Shown: positions 49,402 to 58,775, counted from the stretch's first letter. The stretch: 64,000 nt of DNA from an uncultured Lachnobacterium sp. (GCA_900550545.1 URSS01000002.1:97360-161359), one strand, 5' to 3'. A program made the numbers and translations. The notes: generated by a model not told the origin, from the sequence alone.

Positions 49402-51171
49402 TTAAGAAGCGAACTGACTATTATAAAGATTTGCATAGAAACCATTCTGTGCAAGTAGCGTATCATGATTTCCCTGCTCGATAATCTTGCCATCTTTCAT
49501 TACGAGAATCACATCTGCCTCACGAATTGTTGACAGTCGATGCGCAACAATAAAACTTGTTCTTCCCTGCATCATCGTAAGGAATGCTTTCTGGATACGG
49601 ATTTCCGTACGTGTATCAATCGAAGATGTTGCCTCATCAAGAATCAGCATTGGTGGCAGGCAAAGCATAACTCTTGCGATACAAAGCAGCTGCTTCTGTC
49701 CCTGTGACAGATTACCTCCATCCTCTGTGATAACCGTATCATATCCTTTTGGCAGACGTTTGATAAAGCTGTGTGCATGAGATGCTTTTGCAGCCGCAAT
49801 CATTTCTTCCTCGGTTGCTTCCGGTTTGCCCATACAGATATTATCTCGAATGGTCCCCTTCTTCAACCAGGTCTCCTGCAGAACCATGCCATAATTTGCA
49901 CGCAGACTGTTTCTTGTCATATGCATAATATCATGTCCACTGACTTCAATCTTGCCGGAATTTGCATCATAGAAGCGCATAAGCAGATTGATCAGTGTTG
50001 TCTTTCCACAGCCGGTCGGACCAACAATCGCCACACGCTGCCCCGGTTTTACATGAAGATTAAAATCCTCAATCAGTTTCTGATCCGGCACATAAGAAAA
50101 ATATACATGTTCAATATCGACCGTTCCATCAGCATTCTCTAATACATAGGCATCTTCTGCATCCGGTTCTTCTGCCGGTTCTTCAATCAGTTCAAAAATA
50201 CGTGCCGCACATGCAAGTGCATTCTGAAGCTCCGTAATAACTCCGGAAATTTCATTGAACGGCTTGGTATACTGGTTCGCATAAGATAAAAAGCAGGACA
50301 GATTACCAACAGAAAATGCACCGTTTGTCAAAATAACAGAAAGCGCACCTACAATACCAACTGCAGCATACACCAGACTGTTAATGAATCGTGTACTCGG
50401 GTTCGTAATACTTGAAAAGAAAATTGCCCGAAGGGAATACTTCTGCAGGCGCTGATTGATCTCATCGAACTGCTCCAATGCTTCATCCTCATGGTTGAAT
50501 GCCTGTACCACCTTCTGGTTTCCAACCATCTCTTCTATCAGTGCCGTCTGTTCTCCTCTTGTCTTTGTCTGCAACTGGAACATGGAATATGTTTTCTTTG
50601 CGATAAAACTTGCCACAAAAAGAGATAACGGTGTCAGAATTACGACAACAAGTGTAATCTTCACATCAATCACAAGCATAAAAATCAATGTTCCAACAAT
50701 CGTTGCTATTCCGGTAAATAACTGTGTAAAGCCCATCAGAAGACCATCTGCAAACGTATCGACATCCGCGATAATACGGCTAACCATATCTCCATGTGAA
50801 TGACTGTCAATATAACTGAGCGGAAGATGCTCCATTTTGTCAAATGCATCTTTACGGATATCCCGCACAATATTATAGGTCATGCGGTTGTTGCACATGT
50901 TCATAATCCACTGTGCCAACGCCGTAATTGCAATGATCAAAACGCCTTCCTTTGCAAGTGATAAAATCCCCGCAAAATCAACCTTCCCTTTTTCAAGAAT
51001 CCGATCGATTGCTTTTCCGGTAAGAATCGGAAAATATAAAGTCAGTGCCACGGTAACGGTAGCCAGAACAATCGATAAAATCAAAATCGGGATGTAATGT
51101 TTCATATAATGAAAGACTTTCTTCAATGTCTCCATCTGTCCCTGTCGTTTTTCTTTCTTAGTTGCTGCCAT
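49402..51171 (-). CDS. ABC exporter, subunit with the canonical ATP site
   Basis: 589 residues: six-helix membrane domain followed by an ATPase domain. Walker A GPTGCGKTTL, signature LSQGQKQLL, Walker B MLILDEATSSID with the catalytic Glu, and H-loop IVAHRLSTI. It overlaps the upstream ABC gene by one base and, with it, would form a heterodimeric exporter of the BmrCD/LmrCD/TM287-288 type. Substrates are typically drugs, lipids or peptides and cannot be read here. Confidence 0.92.
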   Translation of the reverse strand: MAATKKEKRQGQMETLKKVFHYMKHYIPILILSIVLATVTVALTLYFPILTGKAIDRILEKGKVDFAGILSLAKEGVLIIAITALAQWIMNMCNNRMTYNIVRDIRKDAFDKMEHLPLSYIDSHSHGDMVSRIIADVDTFADGLLMGFTQLFTGIATIVGTLIFMLVIDVKITLVVVILTPLSLFVASFIAKKTYSMFQLQTKTRGEQTALIEEMVGNQKVVQAFNHEDEALEQFDEINQRLQKYSLRAIFFSSITNPSTRFINSLVYAAVGIVGALSVILTNGAFSVGNLSCFLSYANQYTKPFNEISGVITELQNALACAARIFELIEEPAEEPDAEDAYVLENADGTVDIEHVYFSYVPDQKLIEDFNLHVKPGQRVAIVGPTGCGKTTLINLLMRFYDANSGKIEVSGHDIMHMTRNSLRANYGMVLQETWLKKGTIRDNICMGKPEATEEEMIAAAKASHAHSFIKRLPKGYDTVITEDGGNLSQGQKQLLCIARVMLCLPPMLILDEATSSIDTRTEIRIQKAFLTMMQGRTSFIVAHRLSTIREADVILVMKDGKIIEQGNHDTLLAQNGFYANLYNSQFAS

Positions 51172-52925
51172 TAGAAAGCACCGCCTTTCTGTTTCTGTAA
51201 ATCTTCTTTCTTAAACTGAGACTCATATATCTCGCGGTAAATTTCACAGTTCTCTAATAACTGTTCATGTGTTCCGATGCCGACTGCCTGTCCATCATCC
51301 ATAACAATAATCTGGTCTGCAAACTGAATCGAAGATGTTCTCTGCGAAACAATAAAAATTGTTTTGTTTCCCTGAAGGTTACGCAATGCACTGCGAAGCT
51401 TCGCATCTGTTGCAAAGTCCAAAGCGGATGCACTGTCATCCAAGATCAGAATATCCGGATCTTTGACTACGGCGCGGGCAATGGTAAGACGCTGTTTCTG
51501 ACCGCCGGACAGATTACGACCGCCCTGTTCAACCATATAAGAAAGCTTTCCCTCTTTTCCTTCCACAACATCCGTTGCCTGCGCCACTTCAATTGCTTTC
51601 CACAACTCTTCTTCGGTCGCATCCGGATTACCCCAGCGTAGATTCTCTTCGATCGTTCCCTGGAACAGGACCGCTTTCTGCATAACAACACCGATTTTGT
51701 CACGAAGTGTAACAAGATCGTAATCCTTTACGTCTCTTCCATCCACACGAACGCATCCCTTGGACACATCATAAAAACGAGGAATAAGATTTACCACGGA
51801 AGACTTTCCGGAGCCGGTACCTCCGATAATACCGATTGTCTGTCCTTTCTTCACTGTAAAGTCAATATCGGTAAGTGATTCTTCTGCGCTGCCCGCATAA
51901 GACATACTGACATGGGAAAATTCCACTGCCGGTGCGTCTTTTTCCACTGTCTCATCAGCTTCTTTTGAACCACTCTCGATGGAAGACTGAATTTCAAACA
52001 CTTCCTGAATACGATTACCACAGGCAATGGATTTGTTGATATTCACGATCAGATTCGCAAGCTTCACCAGTTCTACCAGAATCTGTGACATATAGTTTAC
52101 CAGCGCAACGACTTCACCCTGTGTAATAATCCCACCGTATACCTGCTTACCACCAATCCAAATAACCGCAAGGATGGCACAGTTGATAATAATATAAGTC
52201 AGTGGATTCATCAGTGTTGAAATACGTCCGACGATCATCTGCATGTTCGTCAAAAATCCATTGCTCTCATAAAATTCTTTCTGTTCCTGTTCTTCTTTAT
52301 TAAAGGCACGGATCACACGTGCACCTTCAAGATTCTCTCTTGTATGACCAAGCACCTGATCCAAACCATTCTGCACCTTTTTAAAAAGCGGAATGCTTGC
52401 CGCCATAACCGAAAATACCACAACAGAAAGCAATGGAATCGTAACGACAAATACAAACGCCGCTTTCACATTGACCGTAAATGCCATAATCATAGCACCA
52501 AACACGATAAATGGAGAACGTAAAAACAGACGCAACACCATATTCACGCCCGACTGTACCTGATTGATATCACTTGTCATACGGGTGATCAAAGTTGAAG
52601 TACCTATGGTATCCATTTCAGAAAAAGAAAGTGACTCAATGTGTGAAAATAATGCGTACCTCAATTTTGTAGAGAATCCCACTGCTGCCTTCGCAGCAAA
52701 AAACTGTGCAGTAATGGAACATGTCAAACCGATCAATGCCAGTAAAACCAGCACTCCACCCATACGGAAAATATAAGGGTGATCCGACAATGCAATACCC
52801 TTATCAATAATTGCCGCCATCACAAGCGGCACGATCAGTTCAAAAGAAGCTTCCATCAATTTAAATAAAGGTGCCAGAACACACTCCTTCTTGTAATCTC
52901 TTAAATAGGTCAATAGTTTTTTCAT
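51171..52925 (-). CDS. ABC exporter, subunit with the degenerate ATP site
   Basis: 584 residues with the same domain order. Walker A GGTGSGKSSV and signature LSGGQKQRL are intact. The Walker B reads LILDDSASALD, with Asp instead of the catalytic Glu, and the H-loop His is Gln (VSQRTSS). That asymmetry is the known mark of heterodimeric exporters, where this subunit contributes the inactive site. It is the first of the two genes. Confidence 0.92.
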   Translation of the reverse strand: MKKLLTYLRDYKKECVLAPLFKLMEASFELIVPLVMAAIIDKGIALSDHPYIFRMGGVLVLLALIGLTCSITAQFFAAKAAVGFSTKLRYALFSHIESLSFSEMDTIGTSTLITRMTSDINQVQSGVNMVLRLFLRSPFIVFGAMIMAFTVNVKAAFVFVVTIPLLSVVVFSVMAASIPLFKKVQNGLDQVLGHTRENLEGARVIRAFNKEEQEQKEFYESNGFLTNMQMIVGRISTLMNPLTYIIINCAILAVIWIGGKQVYGGIITQGEVVALVNYMSQILVELVKLANLIVNINKSIACGNRIQEVFEIQSSIESGSKEADETVEKDAPAVEFSHVSMSYAGSAEESLTDIDFTVKKGQTIGIIGGTGSGKSSVVNLIPRFYDVSKGCVRVDGRDVKDYDLVTLRDKIGVVMQKAVLFQGTIEENLRWGNPDATEEELWKAIEVAQATDVVEGKEGKLSYMVEQGGRNLSGGQKQRLTIARAVVKDPDILILDDSASALDFATDAKLRSALRNLQGNKTIFIVSQRTSSIQFADQIIVMDDGQAVGIGTHEQLLENCEIYREIYESQFKKEDLQKQKGGAF

Positions 52926-53025
52926 AAAATAAATTCCTTCTTCATAATTAGTATATACGTGCCTAATTTAAAATTATATCATTCTTCCCACACTCTATTC
53001 AAGCATATATATTTTTTTGTACACC

Positions 53026-53051
53026 AAAAAGACCGGTTGCAGTCCGGCCTT
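53026..53051 (-). terminator. Terminator of the Cys-rich membrane protein gene
   Basis: AAGGCCGG-actgcaa-CCGGTCTT followed by TTTGG on the minus strand; one G-U pair. It lies 20 bases after the small gene. Confidence 0.72.
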
Positions 53052-53071
53052 CCTAGTCGTTGAACATTTAA

Positions 53072-53206
53072 TTAATGACATCCGTGACAGTTTTTGCAGT
53101 CACCGCCACAAGATATGGATTTTCCATTTTTCTTATCTTTGATAAGACTCTTGGTGGCAATTGCGACCACAACGGCAAGTATAACTAATACAATCGCTGT
53201 ACCCAT
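53072..53206 (-). CDS. FeoB-associated Cys-rich membrane protein
   Basis: 44 residues: one membrane helix (AIVLVILAVVVAIATKSLI) then a basic linker and a Cys/His cluster CGGDCKNCHGCH. This matches the small FeoB-associated family that normally follows feoB. AAAGGAGTGGTTATA precedes the ATG. No feoA or feoB is in the window. Its promoter overlaps a triple TTAG/CTAA site and a DtxR-type regulator gene lies divergently, so iron-dependent control of an orphan Feo accessory is likely. Confidence 0.82.
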   Translation of the reverse strand: MGTAIVLVILAVVVAIATKSLIKDKKNGKSISCGGDCKNCHGCH

Positions 53207-53260
53207 TATAACCACTCCTTTCAAAAGGACTATCCATGCATACGTTTTTCTGATTCATTG

Positions 53261-53284
53261 TTAGTATAATCTAACCGATATTAG
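53261..53284. promoter_or_regulatory. Metal-regulator operator candidate with three half-sites
   Basis: TTAG-n6-CTAA-n6-TTAG gives three half-sites in alternating orientation, exactly ten bases (one helical turn) apart. They cover the -10 and spacer of the promoter for the Cys-rich gene, next to a DtxR-type regulator gene. This resembles sites where DtxR-type dimers bind in pairs. Confidence 0.55.
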
Positions 53285-53291
53285 TTGTCAA
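53263..53291 (-). promoter_or_regulatory. Promoter of the FeoB-associated Cys-rich gene
   Basis: Minus-strand TTGACA (53286-53291) and TATACT (53263-53268) with a 17-bp spacer. The TTAG/CTAA operator lies within it. Confidence 0.78.
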
Positions 53292-53383
53292 GAACTTTAT
53301 AAAAACTTTTTTACTGGAACATTCTGTCTGGTTATGATATACTATCTACATATGTTTATACACGAATTTTTGGGAGGAACAAA

Positions 53384-53758
53384 ATGCACACAAACGAATC
53401 AGCTGAAAATTATTTAGAGACTATCCTTATACTTAGCAAAAAGCTTCCGGTCGTACGCTCCGTAGATATTGCAAACGAACTGGGATTCAAAAAGTCAAGT
53501 GTCAGCATTGCCATGAAAAATCTTCGTGAAAAAAATCAGATTACTGTAACTGATGCTGGATTTATATATTTAACAGATGCTGGAAAAGAAATTGCCGAAA
53601 TGATCTATGAACGTCATGAATTACTGACAGAATGCCTGATCAAACTCGGAGTCGATCCTGAAGTTGCTGCTGAAGATGCTTGCCGTATCGAGCATGTCAT
53701 CAGTGCAGAAAGTTTTGCAGCAATTAAAGCTCATGTTGGCTCTGGCATTTCAAAATAA
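53384..53758 (+). CDS. DtxR/MntR-type metal-dependent regulator
   Basis: 124 residues, a short form without the C-terminal SH3-like domain. The winged helix reads LPVVRSVDIANELGFKKSSVSIAMKNLREK, and the dimer/metal domain holds ERHELLTECLIKLGV and EDACRIEHVISAE, where the His and Glu ligands of DtxR-type proteins lie. It is divergent from a Feo-accessory gene with a suitable operator between them. Iron (Fe2+) control is more likely than Mn2+ by context. TGGGAGGAACAAA precedes the ATG. A bidirectional terminator follows. Confidence 0.9.
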   Translation: MHTNESAENYLETILILSKKLPVVRSVDIANELGFKKSSVSIAMKNLREKNQITVTDAGFIYLTDAGKEIAEMIYERHELLTECLIKLGVDPEVAAEDACRIEHVISAESFAAIKAHVGSGISK

Positions 53759-53782
53759 ATGTGCCATTATGTTATTTTACAT

Positions 53783-53828
53783 AAAAAGAGAAACAGATTT
53801 TTAAGAAAATCTCTGTTTCTCTTTTTTT
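53783..53828. terminator. Bidirectional terminator between the DtxR and EAL genes
   Basis: AAAAAGAGAAACAG and CTGTTTCTCTTTTTTT form a stem with A/T tracts on both sides. It lies between two convergent genes. Confidence 0.88.
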
Positions 53829-55506
53829 ATTCAGCTTTTTGTATAAATTTTTTCAAAAAGTCTCTTCTACCGCATGGTCTGCCATAAAAATATCCCTGAA
53901 TACAGTCTGCTGATAACTTTTCTATCTCTTCAAGTTCTGTTTGTGTTTCCACACCTTCCACACAAATTTTGAGATTTACACTATGTACCAACTGGATAAT
54001 ATGATCCATCAACTGATGCTCAAATGCATTTTGCAATGCTTTAACCGTAAAGCTTCGATCTAACTTCACGACATTTGGGACCATAGAACTGATCAGTTGG
54101 AAATTGGAATAGCCTGTTCCAAAATCATCAAGTGCAATCATCACACCATGTTTTCTCAAACGATCCCACATCCGTTTTACTGCCGACGAATTATCATCTA
54201 CGTAGCCACTCTCTGTCAATTCTACCATCAGGCTTACCGGTTTTAAATTATAGAATTCAATCCAATGTTCTATTTCTTCACAGACATCGCTCTTTAAAAT
54301 CTGGACATATGACAAATTCACACTAATCTTAAAATTTGGATTTGTCTTCTGACACTCTGCACACATTGAAAGTGCACGATCAATAATCCATTTTCCAACC
54401 GGGATAATCAAGCCACTTTCCTCTAAAATCGGAATAAACTCAACTGGTGAAATATTTTCGCCTTCTGTAGTTTTAAAACGCAACAGACTTTCAGCCATAA
54501 AAGGTATTTTCTGTCCAACAAGTACGATTGGCTGGAAAAAAAGTTCAAATCCACGGAATCCATCTGAAACAGATTTTCGTAGTTGCTCTAATAATTCCCG
54601 TTCACGTATAAAAGCTTTATAATCCGATGCATCAAAGCAATATGTCTGATTTTTCCCCCGATTCTTTGCAGTCGTCAATGCAAACTGAGATATTTTCATT
54701 ACCTCGTTATATTCCATCTTATCAATAGAATTTCCAAGTACGATTCCACCAGATATTGTATATACCGCTTTGTAATTGTCCATTTTGATAAATTTATCTA
54801 CACGGTTACGAATTTTCCGATATAACTTCTGAGCCTCTTCCTCCGTTGCACCATTCATGTCCATAACCATAAATTCATCTGCCACAACACGGTACACATT
54901 CTGACCTTCTGAAACACTATCAACAATGCATTCTGCAACGCCGCGTAATACATAATCGCCATATTCGATTCCAAATTTCTCATTAATACTCTTGAAATCA
55001 TCAATGCCCACACGAAGCACAAATCCGTTTGGAGTAAGTTTGTGAAACTCATTCAGTTTATCTTTGATTGCAATACTTTCCAACAGTCCGCTCACATTAT
55101 CAGCCAGTGGCTTTGTGCCAATTTCGTTAATACATCCCACTAAAAACTGTGGTTTCTCGTCTTCCCCCAAAATAATGCGTGCTCTGCAATTAATCCAGAT
55201 TGGCTTGTGATTCTTGTCAAGCCAGCGATATACCAGATTATGTTCTGTCTTAATACCTGCAACAAGTTGTGCCAGATCATTCATCAACATCTGAAGATCA
55301 TCCGGATATACAAACTTTGCATGTTCTTCCAATGCATCTGTGAATTCCGATTTCTCAATAGAAAATCGTTTCGTTGCTTTTGGCGAAATATGATAAAGAT
55401 CTTCACGAACCGCATAAACAAAGAGGTAATCATTCATGCACTCATCAAATGCATCAATTGCACCTCGTATGATTTCATACATATAGCTACCTTTTGCATC
55501 TTTCAT
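53827..55506 (-). CDS. PAS - degenerate GGDEF - EAL protein (c-di-GMP phosphodiesterase)
   Basis: 559 residues, no membrane segment. A PAS-like part at the N-terminus (MYEIIRGAIDAFDECM, then YRWLDKNHKPIWINCRARI) leads to a GGDEF domain whose active site reads VVADEF instead of GGDEF, so it probably cannot make c-di-GMP. The EAL domain has ESLLRF in place of EALLRW, but the catalytic Glu and the other metal and base residues remain: VNLSYVQ, ELTES, DDFGTGYSN, KLDRSF, EGVET and QGYFYGRP. It should therefore be a phosphodiesterase. The start at 55506 follows AGGGAG. It lies ten bases after the TtcA-like gene. Confidence 0.9.
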   Translation of the reverse strand: MKDAKGSYMYEIIRGAIDAFDECMNDYLFVYAVREDLYHISPKATKRFSIEKSEFTDALEEHAKFVYPDDLQMLMNDLAQLVAGIKTEHNLVYRWLDKNHKPIWINCRARIILGEDEKPQFLVGCINEIGTKPLADNVSGLLESIAIKDKLNEFHKLTPNGFVLRVGIDDFKSINEKFGIEYGDYVLRGVAECIVDSVSEGQNVYRVVADEFMVMDMNGATEEEAQKLYRKIRNRVDKFIKMDNYKAVYTISGGIVLGNSIDKMEYNEVMKISQFALTTAKNRGKNQTYCFDASDYKAFIRERELLEQLRKSVSDGFRGFELFFQPIVLVGQKIPFMAESLLRFKTTEGENISPVEFIPILEESGLIIPVGKWIIDRALSMCAECQKTNPNFKISVNLSYVQILKSDVCEEIEHWIEFYNLKPVSLMVELTESGYVDDNSSAVKRMWDRLRKHGVMIALDDFGTGYSNFQLISSMVPNVVKLDRSFTVKALQNAFEHQLMDHIIQLVHSVNLKICVEGVETQTELEEIEKLSADCIQGYFYGRPCGRRDFLKKFIQKAE

Positions 55507-55516
55507 GCGAGACTCC

Positions 55517-56689
55517 CTACCTTTCATCTGCGACCTCATCATAAGTATCAAGGAAATTATGTCTTACGCCGTCCTTTTTATATCCAATCACGGTATTCAA
55601 ATTAACGTTTTCCACACTACGAAATATATTCTTTGCAACATATGGATTCTGCTTTTCCAGTTCATGAATCATAGCCTTGATTTCAGCTCTCTTTGATCCC
55701 TTTTCTGTTCCCCCACAAGATGCACAGTTTTCTGTAAATCGGCAGGCACACTGAATAAAATGCAGATCATTGTATCTTGCCCAATGAATAATATCATCTT
55801 CTCTCACCAGATAAAGCGGACGAATCAGCTCCATCCCCGGGAAATTCGTACTATGCAATTTCGGCATCATCGTCTGGATCTGTGCTCCGTATAGCATTCC
55901 CATAACAATCGTTTCAATCACATCATCAAAGTGGTGTCCCAAAGCAATCTTATTGCATCCAAGTTCCTGCGCTTTGCTGTATAAATATCCACGACGCATA
56001 CGCGCACACAAATAGCACGGTGAATCCGTAATATCTGCCACCGTGTCGAAAATTTCTGTGCGAAATACTGTAATTGGAATATTCAGCATTTTGGCATTAT
56101 TTAAAATCGTCTGGTAATTAATTTCGTTGTATCCCGGATTCATTACCAGAAATACTACTTCAAAGTTCTTTCTTCCATGCCGCTCCAATTCCTGAAACAG
56201 CTTCGCCATCAGCATAGAATCTTTTCCACCAGAGATACATACAGCAATCTTATCTCCGTCCTGAATCATTTCATATTCGTTGATTGCCTTCGTAAATGGT
56301 CTCCAGACTGTTTTCTTGAACTTCTTAATAATGCTGCGTTCTGCATCTTTTGCTTTGTCTGCAAGTCGTTCCTCTTTTTCGTCATCGTCTTTCATGAAAT
56401 CAGCAAGTTTCTTTCTCAGATAAGCACGATATCCTTCCTGAATGCTATAGATTTCATAGCCCTTCTGCTCATACTCCTCTGCAATCTCGTCGCTTTTCTG
56501 ACCCGTATAACATATCAGATAAACCGGCATATTTTTAGGGATTTCAGCCTCATGCTCCACAAAATTTTCCCAATAAATATTTTTTGCCTGTGGATAAGTC
56601 TCCTTGGCATAGTCCTCTTCGCTCCGCAAATCAATAACCAGTTTTTCACGTTCCTCTGACATTAAGTCATCTATTGTTTTTTGATACAT
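55517..56689 (-). CDS. Rhodanese - TtcA-like fusion (tRNA 2-thiolation type PP-loop ATPase)
   Basis: 390 residues. Residues 1-95 form a rhodanese domain with Cys60 in the LICYTGQKSDE active loop, able to carry a persulfide sulfur. After a charged linker, the PP-loop SGGKDS is at 153-158, with PCYLC at 224-228 and CACRFTENCASCGG near the C-terminus, the Cys residues that hold the iron-sulfur cluster of TtcA-type enzymes. TtcA thiolates cytidine 32 in tRNA. The fusion suggests a built-in sulfur donor. A strong promoter lies upstream. Confidence 0.88.
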   Translation of the reverse strand: MYQKTIDDLMSEEREKLVIDLRSEEDYAKETYPQAKNIYWENFVEHEAEIPKNMPVYLICYTGQKSDEIAEEYEQKGYEIYSIQEGYRAYLRKKLADFMKDDDEKEERLADKAKDAERSIIKKFKKTVWRPFTKAINEYEMIQDGDKIAVCISGGKDSMLMAKLFQELERHGRKNFEVVFLVMNPGYNEINYQTILNNAKMLNIPITVFRTEIFDTVADITDSPCYLCARMRRGYLYSKAQELGCNKIALGHHFDDVIETIVMGMLYGAQIQTMMPKLHSTNFPGMELIRPLYLVREDDIIHWARYNDLHFIQCACRFTENCASCGGTEKGSKRAEIKAMIHELEKQNPYVAKNIFRSVENVNLNTVIGYKKDGVRHNFLDTYDEVADER

Positions 56690-56747
56690 TCTTACATCCT
56701 CTTGGCTGAATTTTATACTCTCTTCTTATTTACAGTCGTTAAGACAG

Positions 56748-56776
56748 ATTATACCATTGTATCTAATTTGCCACAA
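56748..56776 (-). promoter_or_regulatory. Promoter of the rhodanese-TtcA gene
   Basis: Minus-strand TTGTGG (56771-56776) and TATAAT (56748-56753), preceded by TGG, with a 17-bp spacer. The match is close to consensus with an extended -10. Confidence 0.78.
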
Positions 56777-56803
56777 GGTTGCTTTTCCCCAATTTTTTTA
56801 TGA

Positions 56804-57553
56804 TTATTCCTTTTCTTTGATCATCTTGAACAATTGCACACGATTCCGTATTCCTAATTTCCGATATATATTTAATATATGCTTTTTTAATGTGTTGGCA
56901 CTGATGACCAGTTCTTCACAAATCACAGTATTTTCCCGTCCACTCATCAACATCCGGAGAATCGTACTCTCTCTTCTTGTGAGATTATATTTTTCAACTG
57001 CCTGGGTTACGGTAAGTTTTTCCTGTTCATCCTCTCCAAACATATGATGTTTTTCAAGTTGAAAAGCCAAATGATTTTTGAGCATATCAAGAATAAAAAT
57101 GTCATCATAATGAAAATTTTCTTTTCCGATTGAACGATAAAATGTGATTACTCCAAGAAAATGATGATCTTTCGCAATGACCATCTGCAACGAATAATGC
57201 CAGTTATTTGGTTTGAACACATGCTGATAATAGTCTGTTGCCATTCGGGCCTCATCACTGACCAGATCTGTTTCGCGATAAATCAATGATTTTCCACTGA
57301 ATATAATTCCCCTGCTCATATCCAATTGTTCATACTCACGCGCAAAATTACATTCCATATCTAGTTTTACCGGATGTGCAAGTTTTTTTTCATCATGTTC
57401 TGCCGCTACATAAAAATCTGCGCTATCAAAATCAATCAGCATCCGGAGTTCTTCCATCAAAGCAAGACGCATTTCATCAAAATGTTCTGTTGTATATATT
57501 TTGTATATAATGTTATTCAAGATTGTCCATTCATTCGTTCCCAGATTTTTCAT
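56804..57553 (-). CDS. LuxR-type transcriptional regulator
   Basis: 249 residues. The C-terminal LuxR/GerE helix-turn-helix reads YNLTRRESTILRMLMSGREN and ISANTLKKHILNIYRKLG. The N-terminal 175 residues look like a GAF-type sensor (SADFYVAAEHDEKK, GVITFYRSIGKENFHYDDIFILD); the ligand is unknown. The start at 57553 follows GGGAG; the longer frame to 57631 overlaps a terminator of the upstream gene. No obvious target gene is adjacent, except the secreted Ig-like protein upstream. Confidence 0.85.
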   Translation of the reverse strand: MKNLGTNEWTILNNIIYKIYTTEHFDEMRLALMEELRMLIDFDSADFYVAAEHDEKKLAHPVKLDMECNFAREYEQLDMSRGIIFSGKSLIYRETDLVSDEARMATDYYQHVFKPNNWHYSLQMVIAKDHHFLGVITFYRSIGKENFHYDDIFILDMLKNHLAFQLEKHHMFGEDEQEKLTVTQAVEKYNLTRRESTILRMLMSGRENTVICEELVISANTLKKHILNIYRKLGIRNRVQLFKMIKEKE

Positions 57554-57601
57554 TGCGTTGGTTCTCCCGAAAATAATACGTACATTTGTTCTTCTGATAA
57601 G

Positions 57602-57629
57602 AAAAAATGACGCACCCACTGGATGCGCC
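57602..57629 (-). terminator. Terminator after the Ig-like secreted protein gene
   Basis: GGCGCATCC-agt-GGGTGCGTC followed by ATTTTTTC on the minus strand. Two positions mispair, but the stem and T-run are clear. It separates the secreted protein gene from the LuxR gene. Confidence 0.65.
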
Positions 57630-57755
57630 ATCGTTGGCTTCTTAATCTTTATTTACTACTCCATTATAATTATTTTTAATAGAGAATGCAAGATAATTTT
57701 CAGATATTTTATCTACTTTACTGCATTCTTTGCATGGATCATTTATCAACAAATT

Positions 57756-58775
57756 TTAATAATATAGATAAATATATTTACCGGCCACTGAAATTTTAGC
57801 ATTTCGCAAATCAATTTTCTTTTTCTTTAAAGCTGATTTCTTAATCATAAACGTAAATGCCTTAGATGATCCATCGGAAATTGTTGTAGACTTTTTGATC
57901 TGCTTATAAGTACCAACTGTTTTTCCATTTGCATCTTTCACTGTAATTTTTAAATTCTTTAATCCTGTTGCCTTGTGACCACTTACATTTACACACTGTA
58001 CCTTTATGACAAGATTTCCTTTCTTATCAAAATCAGCGGAATATGCGCTAATATATAAATCACCATATGGGCAATTGCCTGTGGTAAGCTTTGTGTCTTT
58101 GTATTTATTTGCTGCAACTTTTACCTTACAGGTAAGTTTCTTTCCATTCTTTAATGTCGCAACAATTGTTGTATTTCCTGCTTTCTTTGCAGTAACTTTT
58201 CCCTTCTTATCAACAGTTGCTACAGACTTCTTTGTAGACTTCCAAGATTTCACAGTGCTTCCACTTACGGATAATTTCTTTGAAAATCCTGCTGTAAGTG
58301 TCAATTTTGACTGGCTCATGGTTGCCTTCACATTTTTTTGATCAACAATCACACAGAAGCTTGTATCTGTATCAAATTTTAAACCTACCGCGTAATCACC
58401 GGCCTGTAAACCGCTTCTCCATCCCCAGTTAAAAGCATATACCTGTGCTCCACTTGAAAGTGTAATCAGTTCATAATCGCTTGCATATACGGAATCACCA
58501 TATAAATACTTCTTCTGACTGTTATAAAAACTGATTGTTCCAGCGGAAGGCGCATTTGTATATACATATACTGCTGCACCCTCATTTGCCGTCACTGTAA
58601 AATTTAGTTGTTTTTCAACACCGGCATAAGCAGTTTCTAATTCTGACTCATATGCAACATTCCAATCATCATCTGTCGCAGCATTTACTTCCGTGACATT
58701 CGTGAATGCAGATGTCAATAAAATTGCCAAAGCAAGCATCAGACATCCCAATTTCTTTGAAACAAATTTTCTCAT
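57756..58775 (-). CDS. Secreted Ig-like (BIG2) domain protein
   Basis: 339 residues. A signal peptide (MRKFVSKKLGCLMLALAIL, cleavage near NAAT) precedes a domain with aromatic repeats (AYAGVEKQLNFTVTANEGAAV) that resembles a carbohydrate- or surface-binding sandwich. A bacterial Ig-like group 2 domain follows, with SVATVDKKGKVTAKKAGNTTI. The C-terminal 110 residues form another sandwich (KVAANKYKDTKLT onwards). No LPXTG anchor is seen, so it is released or held non-covalently. The start at 58775 has GGATGGAAG upstream; the frame is open to 58844. Confidence 0.8.
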   Translation of the reverse strand: MRKFVSKKLGCLMLALAILLTSAFTNVTEVNAATDDDWNVAYESELETAYAGVEKQLNFTVTANEGAAVYVYTNAPSAGTISFYNSQKKYLYGDSVYASDYELITLSSGAQVYAFNWGWRSGLQAGDYAVGLKFDTDTSFCVIVDQKNVKATMSQSKLTLTAGFSKKLSVSGSTVKSWKSTKKSVATVDKKGKVTAKKAGNTTIVATLKNGKKLTCKVKVAANKYKDTKLTTGNCPYGDLYISAYSADFDKKGNLVIKVQCVNVSGHKATGLKNLKITVKDANGKTVGTYKQIKKSTTISDGSSKAFTFMIKKSALKKKKIDLRNAKISVAGKYIYLYY

